64,000 bases of DNA from Mangrovimicrobium sediminis (GTDB lineage Bacteria > Pseudomonadota > Gammaproteobacteria > Pseudomonadales > Halieaceae). Positions within the stretch are counted from its first letter, which is position 1, and each line of letters begins with the position of its first letter. The stretch spans positions 186,001 to 250,000 of the forward strand of contig NZ_SRLE01000012.1 in assembly GCF_004745945.1 (NCBI RefSeq). The letters are read 5' to 3'. Below the pieces are notes generated by a model. The model was not told where the DNA came from, ran no database searches, and saw only the letters and a program-made list of their open reading frames with translations. The position numbers were made by a program, and so were the translations under genes. Shown in pieces: positions 9,183 through 17,564 of this stretch.

Positions 9183-9935
9183 ATGCCGCGCCTCGTCACC
9201 GCCTTCGTCCTCGCCCTGCTGGCCGGCCTGGCGCAGGCCGACGACCCCGCCAGCGCCCGCGACATCATTCGCCGCGCGATGGACCACTACCGCGGGCAGA
9301 CCTCCTTCTCCGAACTGACCATGACCATCCACCGCCCCGACTGGGAGCGCAGCATGAGTATGCGCGCCTGGAGTCGCGGCGACGACGAGAGCCTGGTGCG
9401 CGTGGTGGCGCCGGCGCGCGATGCCGGCAACGGCACGCTGACGCTGGAGGGCAACATGTGGACCTTCACGCCGAAGATCAACCGCGTGATCAAGGTGCCG
9501 TCCTCGCTGATGAGCCAGAACTGGATGGGCTCGGACTTTTCCAACCGCGACATCAGCAAGGACACCGCGATCATCGACGAGTACGACCACCGCCTCCTGG
9601 AGACCCGCGAACTCGACGGCCACCGTGCCTGGGTCATCGAGTCCATACCGCACGAGGATGCGCCGGTGGTGTGGGGCAAAGAGGTCCTGGTCATCCGCGA
9701 CGACTGGGTGCTGCTGGAGCAGCAGTTCTGGGACCAGGACGGTGAACTGGTGAAGACCCTCAAGGCGCAGGAGATCAGCAGCATGGGCGGGCGCGAGGTG
9801 GCCAGCCGGCTGCGCATGCAGCAGGCGGACAAGCCGCAGGAGTGGACCGAGGTGGTCACCGCCGAGGTGGAGTTCGACCTGGAACTGCCCGAGGGCCTGT
9901 TCACGCTTTCCAGCCTGCGGAACCCGCGCCGGTGA
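9183..9935 (+). CDS. LolA-like outer-membrane lipoprotein-sorting protein
   Basis: Periplasmic protein of 250 residues with a cleavable signal peptide (RLVTAFVLALLAGLAQA, cut before DDP). The mature part DIIRRAMDHYRG, SFSELTMTIHRPDWERSM, VRVVAPARDAGNGTL, MWTFTPKINRVIKVPSS and WMGSDFSNRDI belongs to the LolA/LppX-like superfamily annotated as outer membrane lipoprotein-sorting protein; these are concave half-barrels that carry acyl chains. Start ATG 9183 has GGAGAG upstream. It is the first gene of a tightly overlapping operon with two FtsX-type permeases, an ATPase and a beta-barrel. It probably ferries a lipid or lipoprotein from the ABC complex across the periplasm; the cargo is unknown. 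Confidence 0.9.
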   Translation: MPRLVTAFVLALLAGLAQADDPASARDIIRRAMDHYRGQTSFSELTMTIHRPDWERSMSMRAWSRGDDESLVRVVAPARDAGNGTLTLEGNMWTFTPKINRVIKVPSSLMSQNWMGSDFSNRDISKDTAIIDEYDHRLLETRELDGHRAWVIESIPHEDAPVVWGKEVLVIRDDWVLLEQQFWDQDGELVKTLKAQEISSMGGREVASRLRMQQADKPQEWTEVVTAEVEFDLELPEGLFTLSSLRNPRR

Positions 9936-11164
9936 ATCTCACCTGGGTGCTGGCCTGGCGCAACCTGTGGCGCCACCGCCGGCGCACCTGGCTGACGGTG
10001 GGCGCGATGCTGTTCTGCAACGTGCTGCTGGTGTTTCTTATTTCTCTGCAACTGGGTTCCTACCAGGTGATGATCGACAACAGCCTGGCCCTGTTCAGCG
10101 GTCACCTGCAGGTGCAGCAGGCCGACTACCGCGCCGACCAGCGCCTGCGCGACACGGTGCCGCAGGTGACGGCGTTGGCGGAGGAGATGCGCGGGCAACT
10201 GGACGCGGTGGGTGTCGCCGCGCGCGGCCAGGCCTTTGCCCTGGCTTCATCTGAGGAGCGTTCCTTCGGCATCCAGATCACCGGGGTGCAGCCCGCCTAC
10301 GAGCCGCTGGTCTCCAGCCTGCCCGGCCTGGTCGCGCAGGGCCGCTACCTGCAGCCGGATGACAGCGACGCGATCGTCGTCGGCGCGGTACTGGCTCGCA
10401 ACCTGCGCGTGGCGCCGGGCGATGCACTCACCTTCATCGGCAGCGGGCGCGACGGTTCCATCGCCGCCGGTATCGCCACCGTGGTCGGCATCCTCGACAG
10501 CGGCATCCCCGAGGTGGACCGCGGCATGGCACAGGTCCCGTTGGCCTGGTTCCAGGACGTGTTCGCCATGGGCGAGGCCGGCCACGCGGTAGTGGTGCGT
10601 ATGGCTCACCTGGAGCAGGTGCAGGCGGCGGTGGCGACAACCCGCGGCCTGCTCCCCGCCGAGGAAAACCTGGCGGTGCTGGACTGGGACGCCCTGCAAC
10701 CGGGCCTGCGCCAGGCGATCCAGTCGGACATGGCCAGCGCCTGGTTCATGTATGCGGTGCTCATCCTGCTGGTCGCCTTCAGCGTGCTCAATACGCAGTT
10801 GATGTCGGTGATGGAGCGCACCCATGAATTCGGCGTCATGCTGGCGCTGGGCCTGGGGCCGGGCCGGCTGGCGCGGCTGGTCGCCATGGAGACTATGTTG
10901 CTCTCGCTGCTGGGGCTGGCCCTCGGCCTGCTCTGCGGCGCGCTACTGGTGGCCTACCTGAGCGTTGCCGGCTTCACCTACCCGGGCATGGAGGAACTGG
11001 CGGCGCGCTTCAACATGGCCGGGCGTATCTACCCGGAGTTCAGCGTGGTGGCCCTCACCTGGGGGCCGCTGGTGGTGTTCGTGTTCTGCCTGCTGGCGGC
11101 GATCTACCCGGCCCTGAGCCTGTTCCGACTGGCGCCGGTCAGCGCAATGCGGGCGGCCCGATGA
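9932..11164 (+). CDS. FtsX/LolC-type ABC permease, first copy
   Basis: Inner-membrane permease of 410 residues with the MacB/LolC topology: TM1 at the N-terminus after LAWRNLWRHRRRTWL, a large periplasmic domain (about residues 45-270), then three TMs. A segment AVLILLVAFSVLNTQLMSVMERTHEFGVMLALG contains the coupling-helix E-R-x-x-E-F/I-G motif in EFGVMLALG. Start is GTG 9932, which overlaps the upstream TGA (GTGA); it gives the expected short N-terminus. It probably forms a heterodimer with the next permease, and its start resembles that one (LAWRNLWR in both), so they are paralogues. Confidence 0.92.
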   Translation: MNLTWVLAWRNLWRHRRRTWLTVGAMLFCNVLLVFLISLQLGSYQVMIDNSLALFSGHLQVQQADYRADQRLRDTVPQVTALAEEMRGQLDAVGVAARGQAFALASSEERSFGIQITGVQPAYEPLVSSLPGLVAQGRYLQPDDSDAIVVGAVLARNLRVAPGDALTFIGSGRDGSIAAGIATVVGILDSGIPEVDRGMAQVPLAWFQDVFAMGEAGHAVVVRMAHLEQVQAAVATTRGLLPAEENLAVLDWDALQPGLRQAIQSDMASAWFMYAVLILLVAFSVLNTQLMSVMERTHEFGVMLALGLGPGRLARLVAMETMLLSLLGLALGLLCGALLVAYLSVAGFTYPGMEELAARFNMAGRIYPEFSVVALTWGPLVVFVFCLLAAIYPALSLFRLAPVSAMRAAR

Positions 11165-12399
11165 GCGGCGCGCTGGCGGTGAGCGCGCGGCTGGCCTGGC
11201 GCAACCTGTGGCGCAATCACCGGCGCACGCTGATCATGCTGGCGGCGATATCGATCGGCGTGTGGGCGATGATTTTCATGTCGGCGCTGATGCGCGGCAT
11301 GACCGACCAGATGGTGCGCAACGGCCTGCGCACCCTGCCCGGCGAGGTGCAGGTGCACGCGCCGGGCTACCGCGACGACCCGAGTGTCGCCAACAGCATG
11401 GCCTGGCCGCAGGGCGCATTGTTGAGCGCCCTGCAACAGCCGCCGGTGCAGGCCTGGAGCGCGCGGGTGCGGGTGCCAGCGATGATCGCCAGCGAGCGCG
11501 AGAGCCGCGGAGTGACCCTGCTCGGCGTGGACCCGGCCAGCGAGCGCGCCCTGGGTTCGGCGCCGCACGCCGACGAGATCAGCGAGGGACGTTTTCTCGA
11601 AGGCCCCGGGGACGATGGCATCGTGCTCGGCGCCGCGCTGGCGCGCAAGCTCGACACCGGCCTGGGCAAGCGCGTGGTCATCATGTCGCAGGACCCACAG
11701 AACAACGTGGCCGACCGCGGCATGCGCGTGGTCGGGCTGTTTCGCGCGCGCCTGGAGGGCACCGAGGAGTTGTACGCCTACACCGGGCGGCAGCCGTTGC
11801 AGGCGCTGCTGAACATCGGCGACGAGATTTCCGAGGTCGCCGCGAGCGCCGGGGACTACCGCCACACTGCGCGCTGGGCGCCGGCGCTGGTGAGCGCCGC
11901 GGGCCCGCAACTGGAAGTAAAAACCTGGCGCGAGCTGGACCCCTATCTCGGCACCATGCTGCGCGTGCAGGACGGCTTCAGCCTGATCTTCATGGTGGTG
12001 ATATTCGCCGTGCTCTCCTTCGGCCTGGTCAACACGCTGGCCATGGCGGTATTCGAGCGGGTGCGCGAGATCGGCCTGATGCAGGCCCTGGGCATGCGCC
12101 CCGGGGCGATCCTGCGACTGCTCCTGCTGGAGAGCCTGTACCTTCTATTATTGAGCCTCGTCGCCGGCAACCTCGCCGCCTGGCTGACCATCAAGCCGCT
12201 GGAGCGGGGTATCGATCTTTCAATTGTCGCCGAGGGCATGGCCATGATGGGCCTGGGCACCACGCTGTACCCGGCGCTGGCCTGGAGCGACATGCTGTTC
12301 TCCACCGCGGTCGTGGTGTTGCTGGGGGTGCTGGCCAGCCTGCTGCCGGCGTGGCGGGCGGCGCGGTTGGACCCGGTGCAGGCGATCAACCAGGTATGA
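11161..12399 (+). CDS. FtsX/LolC-type ABC permease, second copy
   Basis: Second permease of 412 residues with the same architecture: LAWRNLWRNHRRTLIML at the N-terminus, a periplasmic domain with the HAPGYRDDPS and TLLGVDPASE regions, then VVIFAVLSFGLVNTLAMAVF with the coupling motif ERVREIGLMQALGM. Its ATG overlaps the previous TGA (ATGA at 11161-11164), indicating translational coupling and equal stoichiometry. The ATPase gene follows after 10 bases. Expected to act by a mechanotransmission mechanism like LolCDE or MacB rather than as a channel; this is family knowledge, not seen here. Confidence 0.92.
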   Translation: MSGALAVSARLAWRNLWRNHRRTLIMLAAISIGVWAMIFMSALMRGMTDQMVRNGLRTLPGEVQVHAPGYRDDPSVANSMAWPQGALLSALQQPPVQAWSARVRVPAMIASERESRGVTLLGVDPASERALGSAPHADEISEGRFLEGPGDDGIVLGAALARKLDTGLGKRVVIMSQDPQNNVADRGMRVVGLFRARLEGTEELYAYTGRQPLQALLNIGDEISEVAASAGDYRHTARWAPALVSAAGPQLEVKTWRELDPYLGTMLRVQDGFSLIFMVVIFAVLSFGLVNTLAMAVFERVREIGLMQALGMRPGAILRLLLLESLYLLLLSLVAGNLAAWLTIKPLERGIDLSIVAEGMAMMGLGTTLYPALAWSDMLFSTAVVVLLGVLASLLPAWRAARLDPVQAINQV

Positions 12400-12409
12400 G
12401 GAGGCATAA

Positions 12410-13117
12410 ATGAGTGCAGTGGTTTGCGAGGCCGTGTGCCGGACCTTTCACCAGGGCGATGCGCTGATTACCGGTCTCGACCATGTCAGCCTGGAAATCC
12501 AGCCCGGGGAGTTCCTGTGCCTGTCCGGCCCCTCCGGTTCCGGCAAGACCACCCTGCTCAACGCGATCGGTGCCCTGGATACCCCGGACGGCGGCGAGAT
12601 CACCGTGGGCGGGCAGCGCCTGGGCAGCCTGTCGCGGGCCGAGTTGGCGGAGCTGCGCCTGCGCCGTATCGGCTTCGTGTTCCAGGCCTACAACCTGATC
12701 CCGGTGCTCACCGCCCGCGAGAACGTCGAGTTTGTCATGCAGGTCCAGGGTCTGTCCGCCGCACGCCGGCGCGCGGTAGCGGACGAGATGCTCGCCGCCG
12801 TGGGGCTGGCCGGCCTGGAGGAGCGCCGCCCGGCGCAGCTCTCCGGCGGACAGCAGCAGCGCGTCGCGGTGGCCCGCGCGGTGGCCAGCGGGCCGGACCT
12901 GGTGCTGGCGGACGAGCCCACCGCCAACCTCGACTCGCACAGCTCCGCCCACCTGATGGACCTGTTCGAACAGCTCAACGGCGAGCGCGGGGTGACCTTT
13001 GTCATCGCCACCCACGACCCGGGGGTGATGGGCTACGCGCGGCGGCTGGTGCGCATGCTCGACGGCCGCGTGGTCGCCGACGAGGCACAGACCCCGCAAC
13101 GCATGGCCCACGAATGA
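12410..13117 (+). CDS. LolD/MacB-type ABC ATPase
   Basis: Cytoplasmic ATPase of 235 residues. Walker A GPSGSGKTT near residue 40, Q-loop FVFQAYNLIPVLTARENVE, signature LSGGQQQRVAVARA near 143, Walker B LVLADEPTANLD near 165 and switch His in IATHD. The Q-loop wording NLIPVLTA-ENVE is characteristic of the LolD/MacB/FtsE clade. Start ATG 12410 with GAGG a few bases upstream. It powers the two preceding permeases. Confidence 0.95.
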   Translation: MSAVVCEAVCRTFHQGDALITGLDHVSLEIQPGEFLCLSGPSGSGKTTLLNAIGALDTPDGGEITVGGQRLGSLSRAELAELRLRRIGFVFQAYNLIPVLTARENVEFVMQVQGLSAARRRAVADEMLAAVGLAGLEERRPAQLSGGQQQRVAVARAVASGPDLVLADEPTANLDSHSSAHLMDLFEQLNGERGVTFVIATHDPGVMGYARRLVRMLDGRVVADEAQTPQRMAHE

Positions 13118-14373
13118 GGCGGGCCGCCTGCTGGTTGCTGCTGCTGGCCAGCGCACCGGCGCTGGCGCTGCCGCTGTTTGACGGCGGGCACACCAAGCTG
13201 AACCTGCAGGACACCCACTTCCCCGACGACAGCCTGTGGCGCGAGGAGCTCGGCAAGCGTGCGCTGGACAGCGGCGGCGCCCTGCGCCTGCGTTTCGCCG
13301 GCGGCAGTGGCGGCCTCGGCGTGGAGGCCCACTACCAGTTGCTGGCGCGCCACGGCGATACCCTGGCGCTGGTGGACAGCGCGCCCGCGGCACTGGCCCC
13401 GCCCGGCGGCCTGCCGGACGATGCGACGCGCTGGTGGGACCTCACCGACACCCTGCGCGAGCGCGACGACACCGCCGTGGTGCAGCGCCTGGACCGGCTG
13501 AATATCGCCTGGAGCGGCGAAAAAACCGTGCTGCGCTTCGGCCGCCAGGCGGTGAGCTGGGGCAACGGCCTCATCTACACGCCGCTGGATTTCTTAAACC
13601 CCTTCGACCCCGCCGCGGTGGACACCGAGTACAAGCTCGGCGACGACATGCTCTACGCCCAGTACCTGCTGGACGCCGGCCACGACTGGCAATTCGTCAA
13701 CGTGCAGCGGCGCGATGCCAGTGGCAGCCGCAGCGGCGAGGTCAGCTCCAGCGCGATCAAGTTCCACCATTTCGGCGCCGAGCGTGAGTACGACCTGCTG
13801 CTGGCGCAGCACTACGACCAGGCTATTGTCGCCGCGGGCGGCCTGGCCAACATCGGCGACGCGGTACTGCGCGGCGACCTGGTGCTGAGCGACAGCGACA
13901 ATGGCTGGACCGCCAGCCTGGTGGCGGACTGGACCTGGTCCTGGGTGTGGGGCGGGCGCAATGTCAGCGCCATCGCCGAGTACTTCTACAACGGCTTCGG
14001 CCTGGACGAGGACGATTACGGCGAGCTGCTGCTCGACGGACCCGGGGATAGCCGCGCCATGCAACTGCGCGAGCGCCTGGCCCGCGGCGAGCTGTTCACC
14101 ATCGGCCGGCACTACGCTGCGGGTTCCCTGTTGGTGGAACTGCACCCGCTGCTCAACCTGAGCACCAACCTGTTCTGCAATCTCGGCGACCAGTCGGCCC
14201 TGGCCCAGGCGGTGCTGCAGTGGGACGCGGGCCAGAACTGGCAGGTGCTGGGGGCGCTGAACCTGCCGCTGGGCGGCAGCGGCAGCGAGTACGGGGGGCT
14301 GGAGACGGGGGTGGAGGAGCGCACCCTGGCGGTGGGCCCCTCCGGCTTCGTGCAGCTCGCCTGGTATTTCTGA
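13114..14373 (+). CDS. Outer-membrane beta-barrel linked to the Lol-like ABC system
   Basis: Exported protein of 419 residues. A signal peptide (RRAACWLLLLASAPALA) is followed by alternating beta strands and a terminal aromatic residue (VQLAWYF), the usual barrel-assembly signal. A central motif LRFGRQAVSWGNGLIYTPLD then NPFDP is shared with DUF1302/alginate-export-like outer-membrane proteins. The ATG overlaps the ATPase stop (ATGA), so it belongs to the operon. This suggests that the ABC complex, LolA-like carrier and this barrel form one trans-envelope pathway. That link is inference from operon structure. Confidence 0.82.
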   Translation: MRRAACWLLLLASAPALALPLFDGGHTKLNLQDTHFPDDSLWREELGKRALDSGGALRLRFAGGSGGLGVEAHYQLLARHGDTLALVDSAPAALAPPGGLPDDATRWWDLTDTLRERDDTAVVQRLDRLNIAWSGEKTVLRFGRQAVSWGNGLIYTPLDFLNPFDPAAVDTEYKLGDDMLYAQYLLDAGHDWQFVNVQRRDASGSRSGEVSSSAIKFHHFGAEREYDLLLAQHYDQAIVAAGGLANIGDAVLRGDLVLSDSDNGWTASLVADWTWSWVWGGRNVSAIAEYFYNGFGLDEDDYGELLLDGPGDSRAMQLRERLARGELFTIGRHYAAGSLLVELHPLLNLSTNLFCNLGDQSALAQAVLQWDAGQNWQVLGALNLPLGGSGSEYGGLETGVEERTLAVGPSGFVQLAWYF

Positions 14374-14410
14374 ACCGGGCGGCGGTTTGTGGGCTTTCTT
14401 CAGGCCGCGT

Positions 14411-15040
14411 CTATTCGGCGATACCCAGTTCGGCGCGGGCGCGGGCCAGGTAGCCGTGCAGGTTGGCCAGGCTCTCCGGCGGCTTTTCCTTGACCCAGCC
14501 AGAGAAGCTCTCGCAGGCGACCATGTCGATGTCGGCGAAGCTGAAGTTGTCTCCCGCCAGCCACTGGCGCCCGGCCAGCGTGGCGTCCAGCTCCTTCCAG
14601 GCCTCGGCCAGGCGGAAGCGGCCGCGCTCGGCCAGTTCCGGCAGCTGCGCCACGTCCAGCGGCCCGGGCAGGCCGCGGTCCTTGAACGCCGGGCTGGTGT
14701 TGCGCAGGATCTCGGCGATGGCTACCAGCACCTCGTTGAACAGGCGGTGGTCCCAGCTGATGACCTGGCCTTTTTCCTGCGGGGTGCTGCCGAGCAGGGG
14801 CTTTTCCGGGTACAGCGCCTCGAGGTAGACGCAGATGCCGATGACCTCGGACATCACCGTGCCGTCGTCCAGCACCAGTGCGGGCACGGTCATGGCCGGC
14901 ACCAGGGCGCGATACTCGTCCTTGAAGTGGGCGCCCTCCATCAGGTTGACCTGCTCGGTCTCGATCTCGATGCCCTTGTAGGCCATGAACATGGTCAGGC
15001 GCGCGGGGTTGGGGGCGGGGTCGAAGGTATACAGTTTCAT
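14411..15040 (-). CDS. Glutathione S-transferase family protein
   Basis: Cytosolic GST-fold protein of 209 residues. The N-terminal thioredoxin-like domain is MKLYTFDPAPNPARLTMFM, with the cis-Pro motif MTVPALVLDDG and the glutathione-binding VMSEVIGICVYLE. The C-terminal helical domain contains QWLAGDNFSFADIDM, the conserved N-capping box. The catalytic residue in the first helix (Ser/Cys/Tyr) is not clear: NPAR occupies the position. Start ATG 15040 is the family start. The gene is divergent from cytochrome c5. Confidence 0.9.
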   Translation of the reverse strand: MKLYTFDPAPNPARLTMFMAYKGIEIETEQVNLMEGAHFKDEYRALVPAMTVPALVLDDGTVMSEVIGICVYLEALYPEKPLLGSTPQEKGQVISWDHRLFNEVLVAIAEILRNTSPAFKDRGLPGPLDVAQLPELAERGRFRLAEAWKELDATLAGRQWLAGDNFSFADIDMVACESFSGWVKEKPPESLANLHGYLARARAELGIAE

Positions 15041-15140
15041 GCTCGGGCTCCGGCTGGCTGGTATGATTGTTGGACGTGTGAGGCCGACACAGAATACTCG
15101 CGATTGCCCGGCCCTTGCCACCGCCGGCCCGCGCGGCGAG

Positions 15141-15169
15141 TTTTCCCGACCGGCAGAAGTGGCTATAAT
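15141..15169 (+). promoter_or_regulatory. Sigma-70-like promoter of the cytochrome c5 gene
   Basis: A perfect TATAAT (15164-15169) lies 31 bases before the start codon. The -35 region at 17-base spacing is TTTTCC, a weak match. The short leader ends in an AGAGGA ribosome site. Confidence 0.6.
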
Positions 15170-15199
15170 GCGCGCCGAACTTTCAGAGGATTTCAAGTG

Positions 15200-15622
15200 A
15201 TGACCCGTATCGCATTCACCCTCGCGGCGATGGCCCTGGCGTTCAGCGCCGCCGCCGTTGAACTGACCGACGCACAGCGCTCCGACATCGAGTCGCGCAT
15301 CAAGCCGGTCGGCGAAGTCTGCCTGCAGGGCGACACCTCCTGTGGCGGCGCCGCGGCCTCCGCCGCCAGCGGCCCGCGCTCGGGCGAAGACGTCTACAAC
15401 GGCGCCTGTTTCGCCTGCCACGGCACTGGCGCGGCCGGCGCTCCCAAACTGGGCGACGCCGGCGCCTGGGCTGCGCGTATTGCCAAGGGCATGGACGTGC
15501 TGCACGACAGCGGTATTAACGGTGTGGCCGGCACTGGCATGATCGCCAAGGGCGGCTGCATGACCTGCTCCGACGAGGAGGTTATGGCGGCGGTCGACTA
15601 CATGGTCGAGAACAGCCAGTAA
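15200..15622 (+). CDS. Cytochrome c5-like c-type cytochrome
   Basis: Periplasmic c-type cytochrome of 140 residues. Signal peptide IAFTLAAMALAFSAAAVE, then DIESRIKPVGEVCLQGD and the haem site CFACHGTGAAGAPKLGD, with a C-terminal GGCMTCSDEEVMAAVDYM. The KPVGEVC, GAPKLGD and GGCMTCSD phrases are characteristic of the c5 family; the axial Met is probably in GTGMIAKGGCM. It shuttles electrons in the periplasm, often to a terminal oxidase. Start ATG 15200 is preferred over GTG 15197, with AGAGGA about ten bases upstream. A rho-independent terminator follows. Confidence 0.93.
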   Translation: MTRIAFTLAAMALAFSAAAVELTDAQRSDIESRIKPVGEVCLQGDTSCGGAAASAASGPRSGEDVYNGACFACHGTGAAGAPKLGDAGAWAARIAKGMDVLHDSGINGVAGTGMIAKGGCMTCSDEEVMAAVDYMVENSQ

Positions 15623-15644
15623 CTCGCTCTGCGCTGGAATAGGG

Positions 15645-15677
15645 CCGCGTCACTTTTGGGTGGCGCGGTTTTTTTTG
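15645..15677 (+). terminator. Rho-independent terminator after cytochrome c5
   Basis: CCGCGTCAC pairs with GTGGCGCGG (one G-T pair) around a six-base loop and is followed by eight T residues. Confidence 0.85.
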
Positions 15678-15703
15678 GCCTGGCGTTTGGGGGGTGGCTG
15701 GCC

Positions 15704-16289
15704 GGCAGGCGCGGGTGTGGTAAGCCCCCGTCGCTCCAAAAGCTCAGTCGCGGCGGGGGCTTACCACGCCCGCACCTGCCTCTTGCCGGTTCGACCCAAG
15801 CGGTGATCGCCTGCCGAGTCCGGGGGGCTTCGAGGGTTGCCGGGAGACCCGCGGGCAGAGCGCTCTCAAGAACGCGCCCCTCCGGGGTGCCCTCGGTCGG
15901 TCGCGAGCCAGCGAGCTGTCTCGCTCCACTTCCTCGGCGCGTCTTTTGCGAGCGCTCCGCCCGCCCGTCTCCCGGCACTTGCGGCTCGAACCTCAGGCAT
16001 CGCGGCTCGCGCAATGCGAGGACTGGCAGCACGGCTGTTGGCCGCGGAAATCACGTCTGGCGCCGAGGGAGAGGCGGGAGACAGCGCAGCGCTTTAAGGC
16101 TCCCGACCGACTGAGGGCACCGCGGAGCGGCGCCAGACTGGAGCGGACAACAGGCATGCTGCCAGTCCGTCAGTGGCGAACTGAGCTCGTGGCCGTCTCG
16201 CGGCCAAAACGATGTCGCACGGCCAGAGGTGTCAGCCCTTCCAGGGTGAGTGTGCTTTTCGAACCCTGGAAGGGCTGACACCTCCGGCC
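15704..16289. repeat. Large palindromic non-coding element
   Basis: There is no credible gene between 15623 and 16416. This 586-bp block is almost wholly made of inverted repeats. Arms 15704-15730 and 15754-15780 pair over 27 bp with two mismatches. Arms 15839-15865 and 15950-15976 pair over 27 bp with three mismatches. An arm at about 16020-16064 pairs with 16129-16168, including a perfect 10-bp GTCTGGCGCC/GGCGCCAGAC. Arms 16221-16247 and 16263-16289 pair over 27 bp with one mismatch. The loop contents of the second and third hairpins are inverted copies of each other over about 70 bp, sharing GTGCCCTC-GTCGGTCG. No transposase is present. It could be a MITE- or BIME-like element, or a large structured RNA. 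Confidence 0.8.
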
Positions 16290-16416
16290 ACGACCCAATC
16301 TTCCAGCCGGCGTCCCGAGCAAAAAAATGGACACAGAGTCGACCCAAACGGACGCAGGCCCGCATCACGCCCCCGGATGCTGCTAGAATGCAGGCGCAAC
16401 TGTAAGGAGTGTGCCC

Positions 16417-17556
16417 ATGAAGCGCTGCGTCCCCGTGGTCGCGTTGCTGTTCCTGTTGGTGGCCTGTTCCGGCGAGCAGCCACCGCCGCGCGAAGTGCAG
16501 GTGGTGGTCGATACCGTCGTCGAGGAGCCGTACCAGCCCAAGCGGGAGTATGTGGGCCGCCTGCAGGCTCGCGACGACGTCGCCATCCAGGCGCGGGTGT
16601 CCGGTTACCTGACCACGCGGGAGTTCGACGAGGGCCAGGTCGTGCAGGCCGGGCAGGTGCTGTATACCATCGATTCCTCCGAGTACGACGCCGCCCTGGC
16701 GCGGGCGCGGGCCGAGCTGGCCGCGGCGGTGGCCGTGCAGTCGAATGCCGAGCGCAACTTCCGGCGCGGCAAGGAGCTGTTGCCGAAGGGGGCCATTTCG
16801 CAGGCGGAAATGGACAACCTGACCGCCACCAAGCTGGATGCCGATGCGCGCCTGAAGTCCGCCGAGGCGCAGGTGACCAGCGCCGAGGTCAATCTCAGTT
16901 ACACCACTATTACCGCGCCCATCACCGGGCGCATCGGGCGCAGCATCGCCAGCGTCGGCGATCTGGTCGGCCCCAACTCCGGCAACCTGACCACCCTGGT
17001 GAGCATCGACCCTATCGAGGCCCTGTTCCAGGTCAGCGAGACCACCTACCTGGCCACGCTCGGCGCGGACCTGACCCGCGATATCGATGTCGAGCGCCTG
17101 CGCGCGCTGGAGGTGACCCTGGAGCTGGCCAACGGGGTGAGCTACCCCGAGGTCGGCTACATGGACTACTTCTCCAACCGGGTGGACGCCGAGACCGGCA
17201 CCCTGGAGGCGCGCGCCGCCATCCCCAACCCCCACGCGCTGCTGGTGCCCGGGCAGTATGTGCGGGTCATCCTGCAGCGCACCACGCTGGTGGAGGGACT
17301 GTTCGTGCCCCAGGCGGCGGTGCAGGTGGACCAGCAGGGCAGCTATGTGCTCACGGTGGAAGAGGGCAGCGTGGTGGTGCGTCACAACGTGGAACTCGGC
17401 GAGCGCATGGACCAACTGGTGCGCGTGCACGGCGGCGTGGCCGCCGGTGACCAGGTGATCGTGCGCGGGCTGCAACTGGTGCGCCCGGGCATGACGGTCA
17501 CCGCGCGCAGTGTCGATGGCCCCGCCGCCGCGCCTGCCACCCCGCCCGCCCAGTAG
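16417..17556 (+). CDS. RND efflux periplasmic adaptor (membrane fusion protein), lipoprotein
   Basis: HlyD/AcrA-type adaptor of 379 residues. Signal with lipobox LLVACSG (Cys near residue 18), so it is anchored to the inner membrane. The barrel-sandwich hybrid domain has [21 protein letters not shown], the hairpin is formed by two long helices (about residues 90-155), and [13 protein letters not shown] is the second lipoyl half. A beta-barrel follows with [19 protein letters not shown]. Start ATG 16417 has AAGGAG at seven-base spacing; a GTG two codons upstream is possible. The pump gene follows after 8 bases. No TolC-like channel is adjacent, so a shared one is probably used. Confidence 0.94.
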   Translation: MKRCVPVVALLFLLVACSGEQPPPREVQVVVDTVVEEPYQPKREYVGRLQARDDVAIQARVSGYLTTREFDEGQVVQAGQVLYTIDSSEYDAALARARAELAAAVAVQSNAERNFRRGKELLPKGAISQAEMDNLTATKLDADARLKSAEAQVTSAEVNLSYTTITAPITGRIGRSIASVGDLVGPNSGNLTTLVSIDPIEALFQVSETTYLATLGADLTRDIDVERLRALEVTLELANGVSYPEVGYMDYFSNRVDAETGTLEARAAIPNPHALLVPGQYVRVILQRTTLVEGLFVPQAAVQVDQQGSYVLTVEEGSVVVRHNVELGERMDQLVRVHGGVAAGDQVIVRGLQLVRPGMTVTARSVDGPAAAPATPPAQ

Positions 17557-17564
17557 CCGCCGCC

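Noticed and set aside
15656-16114. Open frames inside the palindromic element
   Set aside because: They are present in several frames at once, are Arg/Pro/Ala-rich and lack ribosome sites. The DNA is explained by inverted repeats.
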